NCBI GenBank assembly: GCA_026119855.1 | Contig: JAOWBW010000158.1 | Span: 1,238,976-1,302,975, forward strand | DNA length: 64,000 bases | Reading direction: 5' to 3' | Source: Campanula takesimana | Lineage: Eukaryota; Streptophyta; Magnoliopsida; Asterales; Campanulaceae | Shown: positions 25,401-36,100 of the stretch, piece after piece | How the letters are laid out: the number at the start of each line of letters is the position of its first letter | Numbering within the stretch: position 1 is the first letter of the stretch | Notes under the pieces: model-generated | Seen by the model: the letters and a program-made list of their open reading frames with translations, nothing else | Database searches by the model: none | What the model was told of the DNA's origin: nothing | Position numbers and translations under genes: made by a program

Positions 25401-26333
25401 AATCGGGTCCCTATGTATTTCCGCTTGACCCCTTACTACCGGCCATAGTAAGGGCATAGCTTCCTTGGTTAGAGCAATAAGCCTGACCTAAGTGAATGCG
25501 ATTGTCTTGAACACCACGTGGATCTTGTTCTTGTGGATGACACTGGTTACCAGGTCTTCTTATATACTGCACAGCAGTTCTTGTTCTTGTTCTTGGTTGT
25601 TCTCAGCTAGAAAAGCATCGACAACAAATGGTATTCTTGGGAGGAATAAGGAAGAATTCAGGTAAAAATGCGTGATAGGCCTATGTGCATCTTGGTGAGG
25701 TCTAGCCTCTCACACTACTTGACTATTTGTTACCTGATCATATCTTGAGCTTGATTACTTGTTGGGTTGGCTTAGCCTCTCCTATACTTGTTACTTGATG
25801 ATACTTGATGTATGATTACTTGAGTATCTACTTGTATTGCATGATAACATGACATATAGTTGCATGTTAATAGCTTACTGAGATTTATCTCACCTTTTAT
25901 TTGTTTAATTGTTTCCCCCCCTCCCAGGAAAGCATGGGATAGTACGCAGTGAGGCTCGACTTAGCTGGGAACTTACTCAGCAGGATATTCTTGTTCGAAG
26001 TTAGTGTCCTTTTATATTTTGGTAAGGACGATCTTGTATGAGTTAATAAACTCTGGGCTTGTATTGGGGTAGTATTTGTTATCCCTAGACAGTTCTTGAT
26101 GCCAGCTTATTTGCTAGGCATGTCTTCCGCTGTATGTAACCTTGTTTGGTTTTAATTTTCTTGGTCCAGAACTCGTTGTGAGCTATCTTAGCTCCTTATT
26201 CTTGAGTAGATATAGCATGTCAGTTTGTTTCTAACAGGTATTGTTCCTGTTTCCCGTTAGTTTCTTGTTTCTTGTTAGTACGCGCACCAGGTTCGAGGTT
26301 CTATTAGGGGATCCCGGGACTTGGGGCGTGTCA
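22406..26333 (+). repeat. LARD-like LTR, copy 3 (3928 bp)
   Basis: Complete, with the same termini. It is directly followed by the right TSD ATCTC and then by minus-strand integrase of element H. Confidence 0.9.
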
Positions 26334-26546
26334 ATCTCTGTGCAGTCGGCTTCCATGGTAGCCCAATCGTACCCTAATCGAATGACTTTCTTTGCTAGCA
26401 TATTGCCATTCATGTGAGTTCCACAGACTCCGTGATGGACTTGGTCCATGATTTCCATGGCTTTGTGCTCATCAGCACAGAGTAGACACTGCATGTGATG
26501 GTTCTTATAGAGGCGATCACCTATGACAAAAAAATGGGCAGGAAAC
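26334..26546 (-). pseudogene. Element H integrase zinc-finger fragment
   Basis: On the minus strand this encodes the linker and zinc-binding region (YADEHKAMEIMDQVHHGVCG-like sequence, with the first zinc-ligand His in the ADEH/VHHG area, then GTHMNGN). It lies between the array (left) and the gag-only Tat element (right). It matches the same part of the plus fragment at 5565-5790, which confirms that both neighbours are insertions. Confidence 0.9.
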
Positions 26547-26724
26547 TGTAGACACCCCGCCTTGGACCTCTCACCCCGATTGCATACAAAGTATTTTTAT
26601 TTAACTTATTTTTGTTGATTTCTGTTACTTCGGTTAAGTTCCTAACTGATTCCGTTAGTTTTGGACTAAACTGCATAACAGAGTTAAATTTTAGGGTCAT
26701 TCTGTCATTCTGTCATTTTTCACC

Positions 26725-26792
26725 CGCGGGCGCTTCCGGCACTGCCAGTGAGCCGCGCGCGCGTCCCGCCCGAAAAGCCGGACCCGCGCGCT
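26725..26792. repeat. CG-rich dyad cluster in Tat LTR
   Basis: Three CG-rich cores, CGGGCG (26727), CGCGCGCGCG (26754) and CGCGCG (26785), have centres 29 bp apart. Arms are imperfect but include GGGCGCTTCCGG and CCGGACCCGCGCGC. The 3' LTR has the same cluster at 42667-42734. Confidence 0.55.
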
Positions 26793-27078
26793 TCCCACTT
26801 TGGCAGTAACGGATTGCACCTTATTTCCCTCCCTTTTCTTATTTACAAACATCTTTTCTTAATCACAAAAACCATCTTTTTACATCCACATTCATCCCCC
26901 CTTTTCTCATTAACTCCCAATCCCAAATTCTAAGCCTTTTCCCAAAAAAACTAATATTTCTTTCATTTATTATTTGATTTCTTTTATTTCTTTTATTCAT
27001 TTATCTTATTTGTGATTGGCCCATTCCATTTCACATGGATGACCAATTTTCCTCCATCATTTCCCTCTCTTTTTTACC

Positions 27079-27086
27079 TATAAAAA
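27079..27086 (+). promoter_or_regulatory. TATA box of gag-only Tat element
   Basis: TATAAAAA in the middle of the LTR, conserved at 43022-43029 in the 3' LTR and in the related LTRs at 3005 and 4294. Confidence 0.6.
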
Positions 27087-27826
27087 CCATCATCTTCTAC
27101 CTTGGAAAAGGACTTCTTTTTGGACTCCAACTTTGATTCACCAACTACATTATACACAAATTCTCCCAAGAAGAGTTCTTAGTAACAAGACTCTACACAA
27201 ATTGTTCTACAACAATTTCATTACAACAATAACACTTTCAAGTCAAGGTTCCAAGTCCTCTTTCTCAAGGTACAACTCCATTTTCTTCCTTTGTTTTTCT
27301 TCTTCTTGATGTATGCAATCCCCATTAATGGGATATGACCAACATGACTACTTCACATATTGAAGTTAGTTAAGGTTATCTCCCTACATTTTAATCTTAA
27401 CTTTAATTCACCATGTTAATTTCTCTTCATCTCTTAATGTAATTCTTTAACATTACTTGTTACATGTAATCTTTATCATTAAATAAATAAAACAATTCTA
27501 TTTTATTTCCCCTTTTTTTCTCATCACAATTGTTAGCACATTTCTATTTAATTAATTGAAGGACATGTAAATATTAGAACACCAATAGTAGCAAGACCCG
27601 CGTAAGCGGGGCGAAGTGGGTGTTTAAGTACTTCCCACAACGTCACCTAACCCCCGAACCCTTCTCTCCCGAATCTCTGGTTTTGTACATAAATTAGGCT
27701 ATTTTTAGGTTTTTCTTATGTTCCTTTAAAAACATAGGTGGCGACTCTAAACAATCTAAAACAAGTTAGACATCCTAGGATAATTCACCGGTCTAGCCAA
27801 GCCGTGGTTCCCCGGAGTATCTACAG

Positions 27827-27844
27827 TGGCGACTCCGCTGGGGA
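27827..27844 (+). promoter_or_regulatory. Primer-binding site of gag-only Tat element
   Basis: TGGCGACTCCGCTGGGGA begins 1 bp after the LTR. Its first three bases pair with the tRNA CCA end. Tat/Ogre-lineage elements commonly use tRNA-Arg; I did not verify the tRNA here. Confidence 0.75.
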
Positions 27845-27845
27845 C

Positions 27846-29066
27846 TATTTAGAGGGTTAAACTTGCGTTCTTAACTTTTGGTGTTCTTACTGTTTTCTGG
27901 GCATTCTGGTAAAAAGGGTGGGAAGCGCGCGCCTCCGGCCTTCTTGGCCTAAAGCGCGCGCGTCCGACCCTTATTACCAGAATTGCCCGTCTTCTTTCTT
28001 GTCCTTCAATTCCATGTTTCTGTGCTAACAAATCCTGCAGGGGAAAGTTTTCTTAATCAAGGGTCAAGGCAATCCCTTGAACCCACTGATTTGCAGGTTC
28101 TCACCCAGAAGCGGGCGCCTCTGCCCTTCTTCCTCTCACGCGCGCGCCTTCCGCATAGGCAACCCAATGCACGCGCTTCTGGGCGCATTCCCGGAACAAA
28201 ACAGTGCACAGAAACAGAACAGAATGACAGTGTGTGGGCACCGGGCCTGCATACAATTTCTTTTACTTTCTGTTTATTTTTATCGGTCACACGGGTGATT
28301 CGAAAGTTGTAAATTACGTGCTTATTTGTTTTTTATTTCCTTTGAAGAAAAAAATAAAATAAAAATATTTTGTCACTTGTTAGAACTCACACTAGATGCA
28401 CATATTCCTATCAACTACTCACAATCGAGTCGCAGAAGTCCAACCCCAAACCCGTCGAGGCCCGTCCTAGGAAGTTTCAAGCTCCACCCGACCTTGACTC
28501 TTCCGAAGCGGTAAACCTCAGCCCGTGGCGTAGTTCACGACTACATGCCGGGGGTGACCTTTAAGCCTCATATTCAAGCCGAGCACAAACCACACAATTC
28601 TAGTTTAGGGTCTAACACTCCGTGACTCAAGTCGGTTTTCATGTACCGAGATTTCCCTAAGCTAATGTCTTCAAATCATACATGCCAACTTGTTGAAAAG
28701 GACGAAATAAAAACTCCGTCCCCAAAAGTTGCTATCTTGGACGAAAATAAAAAATCCGTCCCCGCATGTATGATTTACTACATTAATTTAGTTTAATTCC
28801 GTCACATGTAGGTATCACAAGCGTGGTGGAATCCGATGAGTATATGGGACCGCGAGAAGGTCTATATACTAGTGTGACGATTCCACTATTTTTTTCTAGA
28901 AACCCCAAAAAGGACTCCGTCCTTCCGACTTTGTAAATAAATAAAAAAAAAAGAGTCATTTTTCTTTATGTGGTTGAGTCTTTTCTTGTTTGTGGGTGAA
29001 ATCATTTTACTCAAAAGGTGTTTGTGGGGCCATCCTAAGATCGACCGTGTTCTCTCAATAGGTCCA
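27846..29066 (+). other. 5' leader of gag-only Tat element (non-coding)
   Basis: A 1.2-kb untranslated leader. Two clusters of CG-rich motifs resemble those in its LTR: AGCGCGCG at 27925 and 27954 (29-bp spacing), and CGGGCG (28112), CGCGCGCG (28139) and CGCG (28172). No domain is found in its small frames. Confidence 0.6.
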
Positions 29067-30050
29067 ATGGCTTCAAACGGCAACGACAACGGCATTCCCG
29101 TGTCCAACGAAGGGTTATTCCGCATGGTGGAAGCATTGAACGAGCAAGTTGATACACTAGCCGAGAATGTCCGCCGCAAGGATGATCTATGGCGAGCTCG
29201 TTACAAGCATGTGAAAACGGTCCACGAGAAAGAAGTTGCTCAACTCAAGAACCGATTAAAGGGGCTCACGAATGAAGGAAAGGTCCAAAGAATTGATACC
29301 GGTTTGGTCAACACTCTCATGTCCTACATTGACCAAAGGCTTAGTAGGCTAAATTTTCACAAGGGCCCGAGCACCGATCTCCATCAAGCTTCCCTCCTCA
29401 TGAACACAATGGAGGCTCTTCCCGAAAAATTCAAGATGCCCGATATTGGCAAGTTCAAAGGCACCTCTTGCCCCGACGCTCATGTCGACCCCTACATTTG
29501 GGCCATGCTACCAAAGAAAGTGTCTCCTCAAATAATGGCACAATGCTTCCCGCTTACTCTCGAGGGGGTCGCAAAAGATTGGTATATGGGTTTTCCGATT
29601 TCCACCCGCCTCAATTGGGATGCCGCTATGCTTGCCTTCAAGTCACAATACCAAGGCAACTCCATGTTCCGTCCCACCAAGAAAGAATTGGAGAGCACCG
29701 TGCAAATGGGTGATGAATCATTTGGGGGCTTCTATCGCCGTTGGAACGACAAGCTAGCCGAGATGGTTGATAGGCCTTCCAAGAAAGAACAAATGGACAT
29801 CTTCTTGAAGTGTTTGAAAATGGACTACCGCACTCATCTTAGTGGGGCTTTTCACTCCGATTTTTCAAGCATGTATGATGCGGGGGTTAGAATTGACGAT
29901 TTGCTCCGAGAAGTGGCCGAGTCCTCCTATGACACAAGCTTCAACGACAAAGGATTCCCAAGAAATTACATGGAAGAATGTAGTGACATGGAAGACTACA
30001 ACGACATGGGGGATGACGACAACAATCTCCGTTTCTCTTTCTCTACCTAG
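29067..30050 (+). CDS. Gag protein of Tat-type element (intact, 327 aa)
   Basis: An intact reading frame. I prefer ATG 29067 (MASNGNDNG...) over an upstream in-frame ATG at 28968, because sequence between them is leader-like and the later start gives a usual Tat Gag N-terminus. Residues about 15-75 are charged and helical (EALNEQVDTLAENVRRKDD, then KEVAQLKNRLKGL), likely coiled coil. Residues about 120-290 form the retrotransposon Gag core: PDIGKFKGTSCPDAHVDPYI, AQCFPLTLEGVAKDWYMGF, FKSQYQGN, ELESTVQMGDESFGGFYRRW. The tail is acidic (MEDYNDMGDDDNN). It should form particles that package the RNA. No zinc knuckle or protease follows: the stop at 30048 is followed by A-tracts and untranslated sequence. 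Retention of an open frame suggests recent selection or recent mobility. Confidence 0.88.
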   Translation: MASNGNDNGIPVSNEGLFRMVEALNEQVDTLAENVRRKDDLWRARYKHVKTVHEKEVAQLKNRLKGLTNEGKVQRIDTGLVNTLMSYIDQRLSRLNFHKGPSTDLHQASLLMNTMEALPEKFKMPDIGKFKGTSCPDAHVDPYIWAMLPKKVSPQIMAQCFPLTLEGVAKDWYMGFPISTRLNWDAAMLAFKSQYQGNSMFRPTKKELESTVQMGDESFGGFYRRWNDKLAEMVDRPSKKEQMDIFLKCLKMDYRTHLSGAFHSDFSSMYDAGVRIDDLLREVAESSYDTSFNDKGFPRNYMEECSDMEDYNDMGDDDNNLRFSFST

Positions 30051-30393
30051 TAGTAGGAATAAAAAAAAAAAAAAAAAAAAAAAGTCAAAAGTCCTCTTTT
30101 GTGTGCATTAATGTTTTCTCTCGTCCCATGTTAAGTGTCGAGTCTTCTTATCAAATAAAAGTCGTTCTTGTCCTTATACACTCTTCCAAGTTGTTCGATC
30201 TAATTCTTGGCAAAATGATGAAAAAATGTCTAAACAAGTTTTAGAACAAGGCCATCACTTGAACGCCTAGGGGCTAAACATCGACGCCAATATCAACGAC
30301 GAAGCCAAGACAAACAAGGTGGAGCAACAATCATGAAGAAGTCAAGCAATGTTTCAAAAGGGGATTAAAAAAAAAAAAAAAAAAAAAAAAAAC

Positions 30394-30424
30394 TCGCTAG
30401 GTTGAAATCATCAAATCAACCTAG
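30394..30424 (+). other. Tat hairpin module 1, variant
   Basis: After an A-run, CGCTAGGTTGA pairs with TCAACCTAGG to form a 9-bp stem around a 10-11-nt loop. It occupies the same position after an A-run as the modules at 8131 and 31094. Confidence 0.55.
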
Positions 30425-30565
30425 GAAAAAGTTAGAGCACAAAAAAAAAAAAAAAAAAATAAAAAAAAAATCCCCCTCAATCAAAGAAGGTCAACATCAT
30501 CATCCACCAACAAAAGACGAAGCTACGAAGCAACAATTCCATCACGAAGAATGGAGAATCCACAA

Positions 30566-30611
30566 GAACTACGGTGACCTGAGCCTCTACACTGGAGGAA
30601 CGTAGGCAACC
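30566..30611 (+). other. Tat hairpin module 2
   Basis: GAACTACGGTGACCTGAG, then AACGTAGGCAACC. CTACG pairs with CGTAG, and inner CCTC/GAGG can extend the stem. Confidence 0.6.
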
Positions 30612-31093
30612 TGCGGGTCCGGTCTCATGCAAGAAAGAAGATATGTTTATCCCTAGCGCGTTATGGTGATTGGCCTTCATCTCGAACTTGTCAAGACATC
30701 TTTGTACGATTCATTTGCCAATGAATTAATCACCAAAAGGATTGAATAACTTTCTTAGATTTGGAATCATTTCGCGCTCCTTGTCGAGTCTAGGGACTTC
30801 TATTCTTTCTGCATACTCCTAATTTCTTGCAATCAAATTGGGGCTTTCCTTCTCTTCTCTCTTAATGACTTACTTGCCTTCGCGAGTCATTCAATTCAAT
30901 AAAAAATACATGTCAATACTAGGGACACTTCTATAGTCAAGTCAATGTCACTCATCATTAGTGACAAAAGGTCTTCACCGCAAAATCACATGTCTTATCT
31001 CCTCAGCTAGAGTCAATGCACACTTCCTCATCAATTGAGTCAAAAAAAAAAATAAAAAAAAATAAAAAAAAATGATGAAGACGCAAAAGAGAT

Positions 31094-31130
31094 GCCCGCT
31101 AGATTGAAAACCCGAAAGGGCGGTCTAGGC
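31094..31130 (+). other. Tat hairpin module 1
   Basis: GCCCGCTAGATTGAAAACCC, GAAA, GGGCGGTCTAGGC: an inner CCC-GAAA-GGG hairpin (GNRA loop) in an outer CTAGA/TCTAG stem. The minus-strand copy in element H (10897-10932) has CCT-GAAA-GGG. Confidence 0.65.
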
Positions 31131-31607
31131 AAAAAACAGGGTGCGTCATAAATGAGAGAGTGAGAGAGAGAAGGGAAAGAGAAATGGAGATCCCCGGCCT
31201 CTAAAGAAGACAAGTTCTACATTGAATCTCCTCAGCAAGTCAATTCCCCACCGAGTCAACTTTGGGATTGCAAAAGGCTCGACAAGATATAGCACCGTCA
31301 AAGGTTGTCTTGGGTTATCGGCATCATTCTCCAGCAGTGTGCATTTTTGGGTTCATGAAAAGAAGGCCCGTGGTAGCTAAGACCCATCCGAGAACGAGCC
31401 TATCATAAAAGGGCACGAGGTTGCACAAATAATCCCTAGCTAGTCAATTGGCTTGGGCAACAAATAGCAACAACATGTGTCTCAGTTTTCAAAGCTTCTT
31501 CAAGTATGTGCTTCTAATGTACGCCGAAAGGCTCCCGAGAAATGGAGTAGCTCTTGCCATATCTTCTCATGTTTATTCCCTCACACGAGGACGAGTCACT
31601 CTTGCTT

Positions 31608-31612
31608 TACTC
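31608..31612. repeat. Left TSD (TACTC) of copia element
   Basis: TACTC is repeated at 39855-39859 directly after the right LTR. Confidence 0.92.
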
Positions 31613-33147
31613 TGTTGGGTTTCGTAGTAACATGCGCAACGGAATTAAGCATTTAAAATTTATAAAACCCAAAGCCCATAGATCCATTCATATGATTAAG
31701 TCAAATACAACATAATGAATACTAGAATACTAACCCTTGATGCCTTTGATTTTGCAACCTTGAATTCGATGGAGGCTTGAAATCTTGATCACGAACAAAG
31801 CAAGAATCACGAACTTATGAAGATGATAAGTTTCACCCTCTAGCGGTATCCACACCACGAACGAATATCAAGAACACTTGATCTTGGTTGCTAGACCAAA
31901 TTATGAAACACGCTTTCACAATTGTAAGAACTATATGGAATTATGAATATTCTTGTTCTTCACCTTTTGGATCTTAGAACAAGAAAATAACCTCCCAAAA
32001 CCCTTTGGAGGCACACATAACCATGTGCTTAATGACTGCTGAAAGGATCCTTAAATAGGTCCTAATCCTTAACCCTTAAGGACTTAAGAAACCTAAATCC
32101 CGTCACCAAATTAGGCAACAAGGAATTCTGGCCGACTTGACTGGCACGGTCGTGCCCTACAATCTGGCACGGTCGTGCCATCTAGTCCGCGCGCATTCCC
32201 CAGCCGCCCATTTTCGGCACGGTCGTGCTTGGTAATTTGGTACGGTCGTGCCAATCATGTTGACAGGTTTGCCTTGGTTTGGATTTATGGCACGACCGTG
32301 CCATTTTAAGGCGCACGACCGTGCCAGAGCCAAACACTGATATTTTTCCATAATTCCCATTTAGTCCTTTACGATTCGTTCTATTTGTGTGTGACCCTCT
32401 AGGATTACACTAAGTTGGCAATGAGCCCAAACATGAACCCATAAGATATGATTAGGTTCTAGCAAACCGCCATACCTACCCAAATAGTGTAACTAGATAC
32501 AGGTTCGCATTCGTTTTAGAACATGTCATAATCCCTTTGTCCACGATGTCATTGAACACAAGTCATGGTCAACAAGTCAACTTGTATTGTTCAATACTTT
32601 CTCGATTCCGAATATGTTGATAATCCAAATGATATTGATCCAATCAATCCATTTGAGTTTGGCCAAACATTTCACCAACATCATTCCTTCGAGGGGCCCA
32701 AGCTTGACATCTCTCCGAAGAGGGACAAATCCATTTGGCTTATTATTCTTCCCTACGTGAATCCAATCATGCCAATCATACCCTTTATAACTACCGTGTT
32801 AAGGCAGCGTTTGAATATGTCAAACATAATGTTCATCAAGTGGAAGACTATAATAACTTCATATCTAAGGATTCAAATGACATAACTAATATGAGATTTA
32901 TATATGACATCGACCATGACATAAATCTCATACCGCGGGTCATGTCCAGTACCTTGTTCCAAACAAGTACCCATAAATCTAACATGATCATCCCATGATC
33001 ATTTAGCCTTTATACTAGTGCTTAAGAAGCTCTAGGGACGGACATTATTATAAGCAAACATGAGCCATAATAATAATCCTATTATCTCTTTATTATCATG
33101 ATAACTTACAACGTTCAATAAACGTGCCTAGGGCACCAACACCAACA
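31613..33147 (-). repeat. 3' LTR of copia element (1535 bp)
   Basis: Minus-strand LTR starts TGTTGGTGTTGG and ends AAACCCAACA. It carries six dyads (32143-32325) and lies next to a polypurine tract (33148-33160 as plus-strand ATCTCCCACTTGC). Confidence 0.92.
32143..32325. repeat. Six CGNNCG dyads at 23/50-bp spacing in copia LTR
   Basis: 14-bp dyads start at 32143, 32166, 32216, 32239, 32289 and 32312, so the spacing is 23, 50, 23, 50, 23. The consensus is GGCACG-GT-CGTGCC; the last two have the centre as AC. One arm is imperfect in the third, fourth and sixth copies. The set recurs at 38850-39032 in the other LTR. Confidence 0.93.
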
Positions 33148-36100
33148 ATCTCCCACTTGCCCTAGGCCCAATCTCTAGGTATCCAATACCCATGGACCTA
33201 ACATGACCATCATGTCTTAGCTTATGGAAGTCCCATTGTTTAGTGTGTCCGTAACGTTATCATTAGTGGGTACTTTGCATATATGTACGTCTCCCTTATC
33301 AACGATTTCTCAAACGATAAGAAAACGCCTAAGTATGTGTTTGGATTTAGGATGTGCTCTTGGTTCCTTTGCTTGATCAATAGCACCAATATTATTTCTA
33401 ATAAGGTCTATTAGTTTAGCAATGCTAGGAACCATCTCAAGTTCACCAATGAACTTCTTAATCCAAACAGCTTCCTTTGCAGCATTCAATGCGGCTATAT
33501 ACTTAGATTTAGTCGCAGAATTAGTGACTGTACTCTGCTTGGAACCATTCCAACTTACAGTTCCACTATTTGACATATGCACAAAAAAAAAACTGATTGC
33601 GATCTATTATCATCTTTGTTGGTTTGGAAGCATGCATCCGAGATCATTTTCCATACCTTCATAGATCATAAACGAATCTTTAGTCCTTCTAAAGTACTTT
33701 AAGACTCGCTCTCATAGCCATCCAGTGAATCTCACTGGTGTCGGATTGATATCTACTCCTTATGCTCCAAGCATTAGATATATCCGGCTTAGTACTTGTC
33801 ATGGTATGATGGATCCAATTGCCGAAGCAAATGGCATCCCATTCATTCTTTTCATGCTCATCATTTGTCTCAAGGACATTGAGTCTTGCTTAGAGAAAAT
33901 CCATGTAACATTGACAAATGTCCTCTCTTAGAATTTTCCTTGCAGAATCTTCTTATGACTTTGTCAATGTATGTACATTGGCTTTAAACCATTTTGCTTC
34001 CTTGAACTATCTCTATAGATCTTAATGCCAATGACTTATGCGGCTTCATCCATATTCTTCATTGCGAAACACTTTCTTAACCAAGTCTTTACAGATTAAA
34101 GTATAGGAATGTCGTTTCCAATGAGCAATATGTCATCCACATATTAGATAAGGAATAGCACCATGCTCCCACTAATCTTCTTGTATATACAAGATTCATC
34201 TTTGTTCTTGATCAAGCCAAGCTCTATGACTTATCAAAACGGAGATTCCAACTCCCAAAAGCTTGCTTCAATCCATCCAATGAATCTTCGCAACTTTCAT
34301 ACCTTTTAGAATTTTCTTGACTATCAAAACCTTTAGGTTGTATCCAATACATCCTTAAGTGAGTTCCCATTGAGGAATGCTTGTTTTGACATCATTTTAT
34401 CAAATTTCATATTCCAAATATGAACATGTGACTATGAAAATTTTAATAAGTTTCTTGCTATCCATGTAAGTTTTTCTCTAAGAAAAGTCATTCATATCCT
34501 TTGGTTTTTACACCTTAGGTTAGAATGATCAAGTTCCAAACTTGATTATTATACATGAATTGCCTTTTAGATTTTATGACTCCAAGCCATTAATCTAAAA
34601 GTGGAGTTGATATTGCATCTTTGATAGGTGGTAAATATTTCATTCTAAATGAACTTTACCTCAATACTTTCTATTTCAAAATATCCAATATTTCTTCTAA
34701 TAGATTGTATTTTATCATGTGTGCAAGTAATTGTATATCTTGAACGGATTTTCACAACCCTTGTGAAGACTTGTTCAACTTCCATCTTAGGTTAAAATAT
34801 ATTTTCTAGGTCTCGAACCATTCGAGATACATTTTACTCCCACTGATTCTTTTAGAGATAAACCATTATCTAGAAAAGTATCATCATAATTAACAAACCA
34901 TTTGTTTCTTATGAGTAAAATTATTATCCTCAAGTTTCCTTAGGATATCCCATGAAAATATATTTATTAGATTTAAATGTGAGTGTGTCCCAGACAGCTC
35001 CTTTTCAAAAGGTCTCACCATCTTAAATCTTTACGAAAGACAAACCGAGTTTTCTTTCATCATTTAACCTCTTTTGATGAAACTCAAATTAGTGTAGTCA
35101 TAGCAGTTTATAACACATAACCCCAAAACAAATAATGGAAGATCAATTTTGATTTTATCATCTTATGAACCATATCCAATGAGGTTCAATACCTCAATGT
35201 AGACACATCATTCCAAATGGTGTTCTTAGTGGAGTTTATTGTGAAACTATTTCACAACCTTAATGATAACTATCAAAATCTCGGTTCAATTATTCATCAT
35301 CACGATCGAGTCAGAATCTTTGAATAGTTTTACCAAGTATAACCAAAATTCTCTTTTAGCATTGCAACTTAATGCACCATATACATTGACATGTATTAGG
35401 TCAGGTAAGATATTAGCCTTTTACTATTCATAGTAAAAGATGTTTTGGTCCAAGTAAATGATATTTGCATAAATCATGTGATTCCAAATCATATGAGTTA
35501 AAACTCCGTCCCATGGAATTTTAGATATGCATTTCTCATTTATTTGATCAAAACAATAAGGCATAAAGAATTTTAATTATTTATGTTATAGATTTTATTA
35601 CTTTGTTCTTCAAGATTTAGGATATAAAATTTATTTATATGATAACACAATGAAGTAAATCATAATAAATAAAGCACCTTTTTTATTCCAAATAAGAAAT
35701 GAATATCCTTCATTATCTTATAACAAAATAATATTTCCTACTTCATTAGTAAAGCCACTTTACAAGTGTTCTATGAATAATGTTGCAACTCTTGCATCAT
35801 TACCACTCATAGATCAACCGTTACTAAAAGTAGTCTTTCAATTTACTAATTATTCTGGCATCCGATACCCAATAATTAAATTTAGAAAGATTAATTTATA
35901 ACATAAATATCCCAAGTGGTAGTCCCACTACCATTCTTTTATTGATCGTCCAGAATTATGACTACAATTTTAGATGGTCAATCCAATTGCCACATTACCA
36001 AATTGCATCAATTTAGAGTTATTATTATAACCATAATTATTTCCTTTAGGTTTGACAACTCTTGTCTTACCTTTCTTTTGGCATTTGACCCTTTTCCATT

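Larger units (their letters stand above)
11900..26333 (+). mobile_element. Tandem LTR array of a non-coding LARD-like Ty3 element
   Basis: The structure is a 67-bp tail of internal domain (11900-11966), LTR, internal, LTR, internal, LTR. Three LTRs of about 3.9 kb and two internal domains of about 1.3 kb are near-identical. There is a primer-binding site for initiator tRNA-Met after each of the first two LTRs and a polypurine tract (TTCTTTAAGGTGGGGAGGA) before each LTR. There is no gag or pol, so mobilisation must use proteins from another element. The PPT region resembles the Tekay/Del-like element at 1-172, a candidate family for the helper. The whole array sits in one 5-bp TSD in element H, so it grew within a single insertion, presumably by unequal recombination. 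The left edge starts TG then jumps into internal sequence: the first LTR and most of one internal domain were deleted. Confidence 0.9.
26547..27825 (+). repeat. 5' LTR of gag-only Tat element
   Basis: Starts TGTAGACACCCC and ends GGAGTATCTACA. Contains a CG-rich dyad cluster (26725-26792), the TATA box at 27079 and the conserved GTAGCAAGACCCGCGTAAGC block near 27587. Confidence 0.92.
30051..31612 (+). other. 3' non-coding region of Tat element, part 1
   Basis: No gene. It contains long A-runs (30060-30083, 30366-30392, 30440-30470, 31042-31071), hairpin modules 1 and 2, and an AG-rich repeat (31149-31180). The A-runs are placed just before the hairpins, so they look like part of a repeated module rather than poly(A) tails. 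Interrupted at 31613 by the copia element. Confidence 0.6.

Noticed and set aside
26231..26494. 87-codon minus frame as a stand-alone gene
   Set aside because: It is the element H integrase zinc finger running into the array LTR.
28968..29066. Upstream in-frame ATG as start of the Tat gag
   Set aside because: The extra 33 residues look like translated leader; ATG 29067 gives a typical Gag N-terminus.
30060..31071. Long A-runs as poly(A) tails of retroposons or processed genes
   Set aside because: They recur before hairpin modules inside a Tat 3' UTR, lack TSDs and lack a LINE/SINE body.
32143..32325. Regularly spaced repeats that superficially look like a CRISPR array
   Set aside because: Repeats are 14 bp with alternating 23/50 spacing in a plant LTR; no cas genes and wrong organism.
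32565..32998. Frames of 106 and 87 codons in the copia LTR (repeated at 39272-39705)
   Set aside because: Inside U3/R of an LTR, overlapping each other in different frames, no domain; duplicated only because LTRs are duplicated.
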